Positions 1 through 12,229 of a DNA stretch of 64,000 bases are shown here, piece by piece. The translations under genes and the position numbers were made by a program. Numbering within the stretch: the stretch's first letter is position 1; every line of letters begins with the position of its first letter. Origin of the DNA: Cenococcum geophilum 1.58 (lineage: Eukaryota > Ascomycota > Dothideomycetes > Gloniales > Gloniaceae); contig KV748178.1 in NCBI GenBank assembly GCA_001692895.1, positions 978,536 to 1,042,535 on the forward strand. Direction: 5' to 3'. Below the pieces are notes generated by a model. The model ran no database searches and was not told where the DNA came from. It was given only the letters and a program-made list of their open reading frames with translations.

Positions 1-622
1 AGAAAGATATACTAGGTATACCAGCCGTGAAAGTCATCAGTTTGGTTGTCTTTTTTGCAGGTTTTTGGTTTTCTTTTTTAGTAGAAGACTGAGGATGTCC
101 TCTTTTTTCTCCTGTCCCAAATAGGCCAGGAGAAGGAGAAGGGCCAGAAAAGGTAAATGTAGATATAGACTCATTATCACTTATTTCTATAGGAGGTTTC
201 TTTTTAGGCCTACCGGGCCTTGGCATTATGTCTCTAATAGGGGGGTTTTCCTAGTTTTTACTATCCTTATACCCTTTCTCCTTACTAATCCTACTAGAAG
301 ATTTCTGGGGAGATTAGGCTAAGAGGTAGTAGGGAAACTAGCCCCTATTTTGTAGTTTTGGTATTGGTAGTATTAGTAGTAGTAGTAGTAGTTTTAGTAT
401 TCCTGTCCGTGCCTCGCTTATAAGCTAGGGCCACCCTTAGAGAAATTTTTCTGTTGGGAGAAAGGGGGTAAAACGACAAATAAATCCACCTCTAGCTCGC
501 TAGGCAGTAGGAATTAGGTCTTAAAAGTTAGAAAATCGATTGTTTTTGATGGTAAGATGGGTATGCGTAAGTTTTGGAGTGTGGCGCTACCTTTTGGTAA
601 GGTTGCATGTGTGGTAAAGGTT
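1..622 (-). mobile_element. LINE copy 1, 5' end (5' UTR and start of ORF1)
   Basis: The segment matches the 5' part of the second LINE copy at about 10690-11593. Shared blocks include the ORF1 start (around 190-225, like 10861-10896) and the 5' UTR (about 400-622, like 11378-11593). It lies on the minus strand, so its 5' end is at 622, where homology between the two copies stops (both end in AAAGGTT). The rest of the element lies left of the window. It is less RIP-altered than the neighbouring gypsy sequence. No intact reading frame was seen. Confidence 0.75.
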
Positions 623-2331
623 ATTTTATTATTGCTATAATAAGCAAAGAAAACGAGTAGCACAGCTAAGTAAAGAATAGAGAATTTAATAAATCTTTAT
701 ATAGACCTTATGGAAATAGCTAAGGTGGTATAGTAAAGAATAAAAAGGTACTATAATGCTAAGAGATCTAAGGGACCAGATCTTAAAGAGGGGGATAAAG
801 TGTAGCTACTATACAAAAATTTTAAGAGTTAATAACTAAGTAAGAAGTTAGACCACGTTAGACTAGGACCCTTTAAAATTATATAGAAAATTTCATTGGT
901 TATATTTAAGTTAAACCTACTAGCTAGGATAAAGATCTACCCTATATAGTATATCGCAATACTAGAGCCAGTATATAGGAATATTAAGCCACTAGTTTAT
1001 AAAGTAGATATATATAGAGAATAAGAGAAAGATAAATAGTAAGTTTTAAAGATCATTAGTTATAAGGACGTAGACGATAAAATATAGTATAAAGTAAAGT
1101 AGATAGGCTATAATAAGACTACCTAGGAGCTACTAGAGAACCTAAAGAACGCTATAGGAAAGGTATAGGAGTATTAGAAGAGAAAAGGTTAGGTAATATT
1201 AATAAAGAGAAATCGCTAAAGAATAAGTTACCTAAGGGGGACCTAGAAAGAGCAACTGCCGAACTACTTAGAGTTATTTCCTTCTCTATTAGAAGAGAAT
1301 CTATTCTTTTATTACTAAGTTTCTATAGACCTTATTAAATAAGTTTCTACTCCTTTAAACGAACCTTCTTACGGATATATTCTAAACGCTAAAGATAAGC
1401 GTAAGCTAGACGCTAAGCTTTAAGAATACGTAAGGACTCTTTTAAGGCATATTAGACCGTAAGTAGCGCCAAAAATAGCTTACTATTAAGCTTTGCAGTA
1501 GTAGATTAAATATAAGACCCTATAATAAATTATTTAGGGAACTTAGAGACTATTAAGAGTTATAGAACGCGTATACTTGGCGTTAAAAATTAAACGAATA
1601 TCGTAGAATAATTAAATGTTTACTTTAGTGTACTCTAAATAAGAGGACGGTTGCTAAGATAAAGGACTCGCTAGCGTAATATAGACTAACCCCTCTTTCG
1701 CATAACAAGAATATAGAGATAGTATTACTTTACTAAGCGATAGTATAGAAGAGACTATATGCGTATAATAAAGAGTTAAAGAAGAAGAAGGTGCTTTAGG
1801 TATTATAAGTAATAATATTAACCAAATTAATTAGACGGATATTATACCTTTAGTAAATAACTTAGAGATGCTAGGTATCTTTAAGGACAAAGATAGAGAG
1901 GAGGGAGATAGTGTTACGAACGCTTTAAGTACGATATTATAACTACTTGGAGAAGAGTTAGAGGAAGCTAGTTGGTTAATATAAGCACGGTTTAGGATAG
2001 AACCCATAGAACTATATGACGAGGAATAGTAAGTAAGGTTACGTAATGTGATCTATATAATCTGTATAATCTATAAGATCTATAATAGAGTAAATAGAGC
2101 AGATAGAGCAGATAGAGCAACGACTTTCTTAGGAGTATAGTTGTGTATTTAAGGACCCTTAGTCCCTACCTAGATAGTTCCTTCCTCGTAGTAATTTTCA
2201 GAATATAATTAGAGTTAATCTGTTGGGCAACCACTCTACCAGTTATTATTACGTTGTTAACTTTATTCGATACCTACATATCTAGCCTATTAACAAGCCT
2301 ACCGTAGTATCTACTATAAGGTTCCGTTACA
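623..2331 (+). mobile_element. Gypsy A, copy 1: 3' part of pol plus 3' LTR
   Basis: Collinear with the 3' part of the gypsy A element at about 59402-61109. About 640-1020 encodes the tail of pol after the integrase core (GDKV, LGPFKI-like stretch). A chromodomain-like segment follows at about 1040-1190, then a long 3' non-coding stretch and an LTR. In-frame TAG/TAA codons occur at former Gln and Trp positions. Its left side is cut by the LINE at 622; its right side abuts a 5'-truncated gypsy B LTR exactly at the LTR end, as expected if gypsy A inserted into that LTR. Confidence 0.8.
1912..2331 (+). repeat. LTR of gypsy A, copy 1
   Basis: A 420-bp LTR beginning TGTTACGAACG and ending CCGTTACA. 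It is repeated at 50325-50745 and 60689-61109. The three copies differ mainly by C/T and G/A transitions, as expected from RIP. This is the least altered of the three at its terminal TG and CA. Confidence 0.85.
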
Positions 2332-2477
2332 CCGCCCAAAGCTAGCGCCTTAGCGGCTTACCCTATATATTTATTTACATCGGTCCTAGCGACCCCTTTT
2401 CCTTCTCTTTAGCTTAGTATCTTCGTAATACAGCATTCTACAAGCTTAGTTTAGAGGCATTTATATAAGCCGTAACA
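2332..2477 (+). repeat. 5' LTR of gypsy B, left end missing
   Basis: Matches positions 8290-8436 of the 3' LTR and ends GCCGTAACA. It lacks the first 63 bp because gypsy A copy 1 abuts it. It includes a TATATATTTA stretch that could be the retroelement promoter; that role is inferred. Confidence 0.85.
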
Positions 2478-2707
2478 TTATACTAAGTTTACCCTACCTT
2501 GCCTGGGAAGGCCTTAATAATATCTTACCCTAAAGAAACTTTGTCTGCAACAACGCATCAATATACTATACTTAGACATTAAAACAACTCTACATTGCCT
2601 AGGAAGGCCTAGGTAATATCCTACCTTATAAACTAGATAGGACTAGACCTATACCCCCAGAATTAAAACTAAAGCGTATAATACTAATAAACCTTAGGAA
2701 GCTAACA

Positions 2708-3870
2708 ATGGCACCTAAAGCAAGCTTATTTAAGAGAGCTGCCTCTACCTAAGAGGAACCTAAGATTTAATTAGGATCAGAAATCGAAGACAATAATAAC
2801 GTTGTAGATATACGCGAGTAGATTCGCGCCCTTATAGCTAGCTAGGAAGCCAATTATCTTAAAGTAAGAAATATATAAAAGACCCTATAAGAGATCCTAT
2901 AAAGCCTCACGGCCCTATAAAATAGCCTAGCTTCCCCTTCTTAAAGCCTTAGCTAACCTATTTACTCTACTAAATNTAATATACTANNNAGTACANATAN
3001 AATNANNAAGTAATTAAAGTCNGTTAAGCTCCCTAACCCCCTACTACTATCTAATAGGATAAACCCTACCTTTAAAAATTAGAGGATTTAAGTATAAGGA
3101 AAGCCCTATATTAACTATAACTATTTCCTTTCTAAAGAAGCTAAAATGCTCTACCTCTTTAGTCAAACCACTGGGGACGCCTAACGGCACCTTTAAGCCA
3201 AGTTTAAGGACGATTCCCCTATCTAATTTATATCTGTTAACGAGATAATACGGCACCTAGCAGCTATTTATATTAACCTAAACAAAGTATAGGATGCCTA
3301 TTATAACTATAATCGCCTAATAATAAAACTAAACTAACCCTTTGCTAAATTCTAGACTTAATTCCTACACCTTATAGGAGAAGGCTAGGTTCCCCTTAAG
3401 AACTACTAATTAGACCTATACAATAAGCTAATAATCCGGCTATAAGAAAAGATCGCTATAACCTTAGATAACCTACCAACCTATAAAAGACTCGCAGCTT
3501 ATTACCTATTATTAGACTTAGAACTAAAGCAGATTAACGCCTACCCTAATTAGTATAAGTAACTCTATAGCGATTAGAACTCGCTAGCTATACCTATAAA
3601 AGCTAGAGCAGGAAGATAAGCTACAACTACTCTTATACTAAAGGCGGTTATAACTATATACTAGCAAGTAACGCCTAACTAGCTATATACTACGCCATTA
3701 ACTAGAGTTCGCCGCAATACTCTAATTAACCCTACCTTGGCTATGTGCTACAACTGCAATAAGGAGGGTTACTTTACCTTACCTTGCCCAGAGCTAAAGG
3801 ATATAGGCGATATTAAGGAGATAGAGGAAGGAGAAATATCTAATAAGTTAGGAAAAGAAGAACCCTAGGG
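2708..3870 (+). pseudogene. Gypsy B gag, RIP-disabled
   Basis: A readable frame starts MAPKASLFKRAAS at 2708 and continues through many TAG/TAA codons. Near 3739-3795 lies a CCHC zinc knuckle (nucleic-acid binding in Gag) reading CYNCNKEGYFTLPC; the ligand expected to be His is Tyr, explained by a CAC to TAC change at a CpA site. Several N bases fall at 2976-3022. The frame cannot make full-length Gag. Confidence 0.8.
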
Positions 3871-3939
3871 AAAAACTCCCCCCTAGGGTACCCTATTAAT
3901 CTTAAAGAGATTAATCTTAGTTAGTTAATAGGTAGAAAG

Positions 3940-6900
3940 CATTTTATAATTCTATATATAGTATCTTAAAATAGATATAGAGTTAATATAACCGCCCTTA
4001 TTAACACTAAAGTAAATAGCTTTACCTTTATAAATACTGCCTATATAAATTATATTACCAAGTTTCTAAATATAGAAGCCATCTGACTAGAGAAGCCTAT
4101 CTAGGTAAAAGGCTATAACGGCCAAGCCGGTCAGCCTGTTACCCACGTCTTAAAGTTATATATCACTCTTAACGGATAACGTTAATATAGTATCCCCTTT
4201 TATATCCTAGACCTAGGGTCCTATAATATAATCCTTAGACAAAAATAGATGTTTTATTTTAATATTTAGTTAAATATATAATAAAGATAGTTTATCTAGC
4301 TAAAGGATAAACCAAGGTTACCCTCCTTTATTAGGGAAATCTAAACTAACTATAAGACACTAGCCGTAAGGGCTAACTTTACCTACTAGCAGGATGTCCT
4401 AGCCCGTAATCTAGCCTTTACTTAAAAAAACGCCCGCCGCAAAGCTAGAAAGAACTCTATACTAATAAAAATACTTTCCTAAATCGCTATATTTAAAGAG
4501 GACTCTATATACAGAAGCGGGATAAATAGTAACGTAAATAATGTTTAAATTGCGTAGATTTAACCGGTATAGAAAAGAACGCATTAATAGAATATAAGGG
4601 ATAACCTCTAAAAGATACAACAAGAGTTAAAAGGAGTAATAATAACGCTAGTGCCCTAAAAGTCCATAAAGTTACGTACGCCCCTATTATTATACAACCC
4701 CCCCACCGTAGACATTACCGTAATTAGCGCTATAGCGTTCTACTTTAATATATACCAGAAGGATAATAAGGTCTTTACTATAAGCCTATATAAGATTAAC
4801 CGAATTATTAATAATAGGGAGGAAGAGCTAGCTATAAAAACCGATAAGGAACTAGTTAAACGCCTCCTTCCTACTATTTATATAAATTATAAGGATGCAT
4901 TCTTAAAGGCGGCTTTAAATAAATTACCCCCTTACCAGATATATAATTATAAGATTTAATTAAAAGCTAATAACTTGCTAGGTTATAGCCCCCTCTACTA
5001 ATAATTAATAGATAAGCTAAAAGCAATAAAGCAGTACTTAATTAATAACTTAGATAAAGGGTTTATTAAGCCAAGTTAAGCCCCTTTTACTTCCCCTATC
5101 CTACTTATAAAAAAGCCTAATAAAGGCCTCCGCTTTTATATCGACTATTAAAAGCTAAACACTATTACTTAAAAGGATCGGTATCCTATTCCTTTAATTA
5201 ATAAGACCCTTATATATCTAAGCTAAGTAAAGATCTTTACTAAACTTAATATCTATTAAGCTTTCTACCGAATTAGGATAGACCCTATATCTAAAGATTT
5301 AACTACGTTCCGTACCTATTATAGCTCCTATAAATATAAAGTTCTTCCCTTTAAACTAATAAACGGACCAGCTATGTACCAAAGGTATATAAATAAAATT
5401 TTTTTTAATTACCTAGATGAATTCTGCACGGTATACCTAGACAACATTCTTATATACTTAGACAACGAACTTAAGTATTAAGTTTATATTAAGAAGGTTC
5501 TAGAGAGACTACGGAACGTAGGCTTATAAGTTAATATTAAGAAATATAAGTTTAGGGTAAAACGTATAAAATACCTTGGGTTTATTATAACTATAAAAGG
5601 AATTAAGGTTGACCCTAAAAAGGTAGAGGCAATCTATAACTAAAAGCCCCCTTATACAGTAAAAGGAATCCAATCCTTCCTTAGCTTTTACAACTTCTAT
5701 TACTAGTTTATCTATAACTACGGAATTATAGCAAAACCTCTTATATAACTAACCAGGAAGGATACGCCTTTTATCTTTAATAATAGCTATATAGAAGCCT
5801 TTAAAGTAATAAAGGATCGGCTTATCTCTTCCCTAATTCTTTATTACTATAACCTGGACCTTAAATTAATGCTAGAAACGGACGCCTTTAATAGGGTTAT
5901 AGCGGGAATCCTATTATAGTTACATCTAAACGGCGAATAGTACCCTATAGCTTTCTTCTTAAAGATAATAAACCCGGCTAAGTATAACTATAAAGTATAC
6001 AACAAAGAAATATTAGCTATTATTTAATTACTTTCCTAATAGCGCGTAGAGCTTAAAGGTATAAACTCCTGGATTAAGATATATATAGATTACAAAGCCC
6101 TAGAGTACTTTATAACTATAAAGCAGCTTACTAAATAATAAGCCTAGTAGGCCGAAATACTCTCCTAATTCTTCTTTATAATTATATATTATTCTAGTAA
6201 GTAAAACTCTAAGGCTAATACCCTAACCTAAAGAGAACAAGATATAGGACCCTAGGATAAGCTAAAGACCCAATATTAGATACGCGCCCTCCTCTATCCA
6301 GAATAGCTCGACCTATAGATCCTTAAGGAGCTAGACTTTTAGTAAAACGAGCTAGCACTAATAGAGGAGTCCTTAAATAAGCTAATAGGGCTAATTAACT
6401 GCCTTCTAACTACAAACCGCATAGCTAACGCCCTAAGGGCCCTCCGCGAATAAGTTATAAAAAAAGACCCCAATTTTAAAATAGAGGAAGGATTGCTCCT
6501 ATACTAGGAGCGGCTTATAGTCCCTAATATTAACAACCTATAGACTAAACTAATCCGCAAAGCTTATTGCTAAGTCTCTACGGCATACGCTAGCAAAAAC
6601 AAGACCCGTAAAATTATTAACTGCTGCTACTACTAGCCGAAAATAGTTATAGATATTAATTAATATATACGGAACTGCAAAGACTGCTAAAAAGCTATAA
6701 TCCCACGGAATAAGACCCTAGAACTACTTAAGCCACTCCTAATACTAGAGCGCCCTTAGTAGTATATCTTTATAGACTTCTATAAACTACCTAGGGACCG
6801 TAACAGATACAATATAGTTATAGTTATAGTTAACCACTTTAGTAAACGCCTATTCTTAATTCCCTGTTATAAGAACATCAATACCAAAGAGGTAGCCTAG

Positions 6901-7860
6901 CTATATATCCATTACGTCTACTAAATCTACAGACTACCAGATACTATTATGTCAGATTATAGGCCACAGTTTATATCGGCCTTCTAGAATAAGTTTACCC
7001 AAATCCTAGGCATTAAGCTAAAGCTTTTTACGGCTTATTACCCCCAGACAGACGGTTAGACAGAGATTATAAATTAGTACCTAAACTAGAGGCTTAGGCC
7101 CTTTAACTATTTCTAGGATAACTAGTCTAAACTACTACCCTTAATAGACTACGCGCAAGTAACCCTACCCTATAACTCTACAGGGTTTACCCCAATTTAG
7201 CTAAAAATGGGATACTTACCCCGTATAAGCTTTAACTAGAAAAAGCCTAAAGAACCCCAGACTATACGAGAGAAGCTATCCTATACTAAGGCCTAATAGT
7301 ACGCTAAACGATTAGAGGGGGCCTAGACGGTAGCCCGCAAGAACCTAGAAAAAGCTTAGAGGTTAATAGAATAGTAGGCAAATAAACACTATTAAGAGCC
7401 CGATTTTGCCTCTGGTAATATAGTCTAGGTTATAATAAGGAATTAAAAGACCGAACGACCTAGCTATAAGCTAGACTACCAGATAGCAGGACCGTATAAG
7501 GTTTTTAAGAAGATAGGCAACTTATATAAGATAAAGCTCCTAAATTTAATTAGGGTTTACCCTATCTTCTCGCCGGATAAGTTATAGAAAGCTATAAACG
7601 ACCTATTACCTAGATAAAAGAACGAGCCTCCCCTACTAGTTTAAGTAAATGGTAATAATAAATAGGAGGTTAATAAAATACTGGCCTATAAGATAGTATA
7701 GGGAACGCTAAAATACCATATCTAATAGAAGGGCTACGATTCTAACCTAACCTAGTACCCTACGTGGAACTTTATAAGCTACCCCCAAAAGCTTAAAGAA
7801 TTCTATAACTAATACCCTAATACGCCTAGACCCCTAAAGTACCTAGACAAATAAATAAAA
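3940..7860 (+). pseudogene. Gypsy B pol (PR-RT-RH-INT-chromodomain), RIP-disabled
   Basis: Domains in order: aspartic protease (about 3950-4300, active-site motif changed to NTK), reverse transcriptase (about 4930-5660, IDY.KLN and PFKLINGPAMYQRYIN stretches), RNase H (about 5770-6240, ETDAFN), integrase (about 6550-7420, with YYPQTDG near 7040) and chromodomain (about 7670-7860, KGYDSN). The RT catalytic box at 5434-5445 reads YLDN instead of YLDD, so catalysis would be lost even without the many in-frame stops. The chromodomain in such elements normally steers integration to marked chromatin; that is family knowledge. Confidence 0.9.
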
Positions 7861-8226
7861 TGCTAGCATAATAAAGATAATAAGTTACTAAAAGAACATA
7901 GGGACAAAAACGCCCCAAAGCCCTAATACAAATTCTGCCATATTCTGCCGTTTTCTACCAGTACTGTAAAATTTCAGATATCTAGGAACTTTAACCGCCG
8001 GTTAAAGTTGCCTAATTAGTTAGATCCGTGCCAAGATTTTTAATAGCTACTCTTTCTAGCCTAGTGCTTCTATTTAGCCCACAATCGCCCTTTATATATA
8101 GTCTGGACGTACTTAAGTCCCCTTTATCTCCTTATCTTATATTTTATAATCCTATGTTTATAAGCCTAGTGCTACCCTATTTTTAACTAAGCCTAAGGGC
8201 AGGCTTTCTCTTAAAGAGGGGGGTGA

Positions 8227-8436
8227 TGTAACGGCGCTATCGCACGTTACCTGCCAAATTTTACTATATTCTACCGACCTGCGATTGGCCCGCCTAAAGC
8301 TAGCGCCTTGGCGGCTTACCCTATATATTTATTTACATCGGTCCTAGCGACCCCTTTTCCTTCTCTTTAGCTTAGTATCTTCGTAATATAGCATTCTACA
8401 AGCTTTGGTTCAGAGGTATTTGTATAAGCCGTAACA
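8227..8436 (+). repeat. 3' LTR of gypsy B
   Basis: A 210-bp LTR beginning TGTAACGGCG and ending GCCGTAACA, with near-inverted termini, preceded by a polypurine tract. It retains more CpA than the element interior. The flanking bases to the right are CTAAA; the matching left TSD is expected outside the window. Confidence 0.9.
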
Positions 8437-9400
8437 CTAAAGGGCCCTTTTCTCCTATCTCTATATAGGGGTTTTCTCCTACTAGTTCCTCTAGTACTAG
8501 AACCCTTGCTTCTAGTTCTAGTTCTTAAACTTACTCTACTAGAGAAGTAGAGAAGAGCTCCTAGTTTGCTTTTTTTATAGAGAAAGGAGTTTCTTAAAGA
8601 GGGTTTAGGTATCTTTACGTCTCTCTAATAAATAGGGAGAAGGCTATAGTTTTATAATTAGATCCTGTTTCTTCTATTATAGTCTAATTATCCTAGGTAT
8701 TTTCTTGGAAGTTTCCTGAGTAGAAGGCTAGGTCTATAATAGACTTTTCCTTTATATTAGATCTATAAAAGGTCCCTTCTTGTTTATCTAAATTTAGTAG
8801 TTGGTAGTTGTATGTATCTAGCCAGCTTACTAATTCTTTAGCCTCTTTAGTCGGATTTCTAGCCAATGCGTTCCATTATATATGATATAGATTATAGTCT
8901 CCTATTAGTATAAAGGGGAGATCCAGTTCTAGTTCTAGAATAGCTCTAGAGATAGTAGTTATACTATTTCTTTAGGTTTTAGAGTTCTCGTCTAGTTATC
9001 TCTTATTGTAAATATTAAGTAATAGAAATCTTTTAAATTGGCCATAGATTTCTAATGCTATAGTATCTATATCTTTGCAGATATCCTCCCTATTTCTATA
9101 TTGTAGAAAGCTAGAACTAGTTTTCCTTATATAGATAGCTACCCTAGGGCGAATAGCTAAATTGCTAGGGAGGATAAGGTTAAATATAGGATGCGGAATA
9201 GAGAAGTAGGATTTTTTTTGTCTGTTTTTCCAGGTACTAGGTTCTTGTACTAGGATAATATCCGTTTTTCTTCTAAATCCTATTTCTAGTAGGGTTTACT
9301 ATACTTCTTGTCTTTTTCCTATATTATGCTATATAAAGGAGACTTCTCCTCTAGCTTTAAAAACTAGGGAGATATCTTCTTCTTCCTGTATAGAACCTTC
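8437..9400 (-). pseudogene. LINE ORF2, APE-type endonuclease domain, truncated
   Basis: On the minus strand, about 9270 down to 9000 reads RRKTDIILVQEPSTW followed by IPHPIFNLILPSNLAIRPR, and about 8935-8880 reads FILIGDYNLYHI then WNALARNP. These match the QEP and GD.N.HH..W motifs of LINE endonucleases, the nickase that starts target-primed reverse transcription. Stops at RIP sites interrupt the frame (for example just before WNALARNP). The ORF is cut off at 8437 with no RT. Confidence 0.85.
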
Positions 9401-9423
9401 TAAGCTTATACTTATTAATATAC

Positions 9424-10896
9424 AAGTTTAGCTGCTTTAAGAGACTCGCAGTCTTTACTATTAGTAAAGTGTTTTTCTTTACAATTACTGCAAAGAGGGG
9501 TAGTATGCTTGTAAGGTTTTCCTGTTATATTATAAATGGAATAGGAGTGGTCCTTAGATAGATATGCTGCTGCATAAAATTGATAGGCCCTAGTAGAGCA
9601 TCTATCTCCTATATGGCCAAATTTTTGGCAGCTTGTATACTATGTAGTAGGAGAGACTTCTAGGTATTTAACTACCTTAGTAGCTACCCCTGTAATTAGG
9701 ATTTCCTTCTGTTTAAGGATTTCCTATCTTTTCTCCTTATTTTCTATAGCGAATACTATAGAGCCGAACCTAGTTTGTGGATTATATCTCTTTGCCCTAG
9801 AAGAGATCTATCTAGGTTATCCCTGTATCCTAATAGGGTTAAAGGTCTCTATTTCTTCCTTTAGAAGTTTAGAGCCTTCTTCTCCTATAAAAGGGGGGAT
9901 AGGGACACCATAAGCTACTATTTGAGCCTAGGGTTCTAGTTTTTGTTCTCTCTTAAAGGAGAAGCAGCTAGACTAGACTTCTTTATATTTAACCAGAAAA
10001 TCTGCGTTATATTCCTCTGTTGTTATAAGGAGAATATTCTGCTTTTCTCTAGTTCTAGCTATAGAAGCTATAACTGGCTTCTCTATTTGTAATTTAGACA
10101 TAAATCGTTAATTAATTATATTTCGTATAGAGAAGATGTCTAGAGGCTGGTCCTTTTAGTCTATAACTAAGACTAGTCCTCTTTTTTATAGCTACTTCTT
10201 TTTCCCTTTAGTAGAGGTAGGGCTTATAGAACTGGTTGTACTACTAGCTGCCTTACTAGTAGGGGGAATTAAGGAGGTGGGGGGTAAAGAAGAAGACGAG
10301 GTAGTAGAAGAAGGGGGAGACAATGACGAAGGAGAGTAAGTAGAAGAAGAGAGGCCCTTCTTTAACTTTTCTACGTAGGTTTTAGGGGCTACCTCCTTGC
10401 GGAGGGCTCTTACTTCTTCTACTAGTCCTTTTAGGATATCTGTCTCCTGTTTTTCCTTTTCTATTTCTTTTATAGAAGGATTTTCTCCTACTATAATTCT
10501 TTATACGTCCTCCCTAATGTGTTTGACCTGCTCCTTACTTTCTCCTTCTAGCCTTAGATAGGCCTGGGTTAGGCTTTTTAGGGCCTTTTATAGGAATTGT
10601 TTTAAAGAAGGAGGGGGGAAGTATAAGCTAGCCCTAGAGGACTTTATTTTTACTAGGTTTCTTTTTAGGTCTTAGCTATCTTTTTTAAGAGACAATAGGG
10701 AGTGGTTTTTCTTTCTTTTTTTTTAGTTCTTTGTATAAGCTAGAGACGGCTTATCTACTTCTTTTATATCTTTATCTTTCCTAAATAGGTATAGAGAAGA
10801 TGGAGAAGAGCAGGTAGAAGAGGTAGATAAGAATTCGTTATCGCTTATCTCTATAGGAGGCTTTGTTTTAGGCTTAGTAGCCTTTACCTTTAGCAT
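9424..10896 (-). pseudogene. LINE ORF1 (Gag-like, CCHC zinc knuckles), RIP-disabled
   Basis: Starts at the ATG at 10896 (MLKVKATKPKTKPPIEISDN). A charged region is followed by a coiled-coil-like stretch rich in Glu and Lys (about 10530-10400), then a Ser/Pro-rich low-complexity stretch (about 10350-10240), then at about 9640-9430 two CCHC-type knuckles reading CQKFGHIGDRC and CSNCKEKHFTNSKDC. Such proteins bind the element RNA. Several in-frame TAG/TAA codons are present. The zinc ligands visible here are mostly intact, unlike those in the gypsy Gags. Confidence 0.8.
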
Positions 10897-11593
10897 TTTG
10901 TATTTTATAGCTTATAGCTTATAGCTTATAGCTTATAGCTTATAGCTTATAGCTTATAGGGGGGGTTCCTAGTTTTTTAGTAGATAATAACCTCCTTAGG
11001 TCTCTTATCTCCTAGTGCAGAGGTGAAAAACTAGGTAAAAAGCCTTCCTAGTTTTTACTATCCTTCTATATCCTTTTTCCTTACTAACCCTACTAGAGAG
11101 CTTCTGGGGAAATTAGAGTAAAAGGTAGTAGAAAAACTAGGTAAAAAGACTATAGTAGTTATTTTCTTCTCTATTAGAAGTAGAAAAAACTACTAGAAAA
11201 AAAGGACTTGTTAGGCTTTTATTAGCAGAAAAGCCCGAAAAGGCAATCCTTCTCTTACTAAGGAAAATCTGACTAAAGGAGATATAGAAAAGTACCTACA
11301 CCCCCTATTTTATTAGGCTTTTGCTTTATTAGAAGAAAAGCCTAGGAAAAGTCTGTATTTTGGTTTTGGTGTTCCTATCCTTGTCTTCGCTTAAAAGCTA
11401 GGACCCCCCTTTGAAAAGATTTCTCTCGGGGAAAGGGGGTAAAAGGGTAAGTAGATCCACCTCTAGCTCGCCAGGCAGTAGGAATTTGGTCTTAAAAGTT
11501 GGAAAATCGGTTGTTTTTGNTAGAAAGATGGATATGCGTAAGTTTCGAGGTGCGGCGCTACCTTTTGGTAAGGTTGCATGTGCGGTAAAGGTT
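10897..11593 (-). other. LINE 5' UTR with heptamer repeat
   Basis: Non-coding leader shared with copy 1. At 10906-10959 is a tandem array of the 7-bp unit TATAGCT (about 7.5 copies), absent at the same place in copy 1. The promoter of such LINEs is usually internal to this region; no specific element was identified. One N occurs at 11520. Confidence 0.65.
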
Positions 11594-11609
11594 CGTTTTA
11601 CGTGTTAAT

Positions 11610-12000
11610 ACTAAAAGCTAGAGATAATAGTTAGCATTTATTATAAATATAGTAGTTTAGCTTAACGTTTTTTATAGTCTTTAAATAGTATATAATAGAG
11701 CACTATTCTCTATTAAAAAATAAACGCCCGCTATCACACTATCTAAGACATTAGTTTCTACTACTGAAGGCCGTTTTAAATAAAAGTAGGCGAGTAGTAG
11801 AGTGGGAATTAGCTATTTCTTAAGCTAATTATAAGCCTACCTATATACAGTTAAAGGATATTAATATAGTGCTAAGGGCGTTGTATAGCTCCTTCCTTAG
11901 GCCCTCCTTCTACTAATTAAAGGCGTCTATAACCCATTTTCAAATTATCTTACCGGCATTTAGTAGTAACTTCTTAAGGCCTAAATAAAGGAAATATAAT
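11610..12000 (-). pseudogene. Gypsy fragment: RT/RNase H boundary
   Basis: On the minus strand, about 11790-11610 reads ETNVLDSVIAGVYFL followed by IIYYLKTI and LNYYIYNK. This is the RNase H start of Ty3/gypsy elements (ETDA..., then the YxSK and LNYxIYDKE motifs). The upstream part (to about 12000) fits the RT-RH connection. It does not clearly belong to any of the larger elements here. Both ends are cut. Confidence 0.65.
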
Positions 12001-12229
12001 AGGCTATGGAAATAGTTGTTTTTAAATTAAAAAAAGACAATTGTAACGTGTCCCGCCCTCACGTCGCCACACAGGCCAAAAGACATGGAGTGCTTGCGAA
12101 CTTGTCGCAAGCGCGGCGGGATCCAATATATATACTCTTACAGCAATATAGCAGCAAATAATCTACTAAATTAATATCGCCTTAAAGCTTTTAAAATTAC
12201 GGTTCTATTTAAGCAACTAAGCTATTAGG
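12001..12229. other. Unassigned spacer
   Basis: No gene seen. A GC-richer patch at about 12055-12125 begins TGTAACGTGTCCCGCC and could be a decayed LTR end, but no second end was found. Confidence 0.3.

Larger units (their letters stand above)
2332..8436 (+). mobile_element. Gypsy B: RIP-inactivated Ty3/gypsy chromovirus-type retrotransposon
   Basis: Element of about 6.1 kb with a truncated 5' LTR (2332-2477), gag, then protease, reverse transcriptase, RNase H, integrase and a chromodomain in order, a polypurine tract (8212-8226, AAAGAGGGGGG type) and a complete 3' LTR (8227-8436). The domain order identifies Ty3/gypsy. Every coding part carries in-frame TAG/TAA codons. The first 63 bp of the 5' LTR are missing exactly where gypsy A copy 1 ends, so they should lie on the far side of that insertion. 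The right flank is LINE sequence, which suggests B inserted into the LINE at 8437. Confidence 0.9.
8437..11593 (-). mobile_element. LINE copy 2 (Tad-like non-LTR retrotransposon), 3' part missing
   Basis: Minus-strand element with a 5' UTR (10897-11593), ORF1 with CCHC knuckles (about 9424-10896) and the N-terminal endonuclease of ORF2 (about 8437-9400). Two-ORF organisation with Gag-like knuckles and an APE-type endonuclease fits Tad1-clade fungal LINEs; the clade is inferred because the reverse transcriptase is absent. It stops at the gypsy B LTR, so the missing RT is probably displaced to the left of the window. RIP damage is lighter than in the gypsy elements. Confidence 0.85.
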
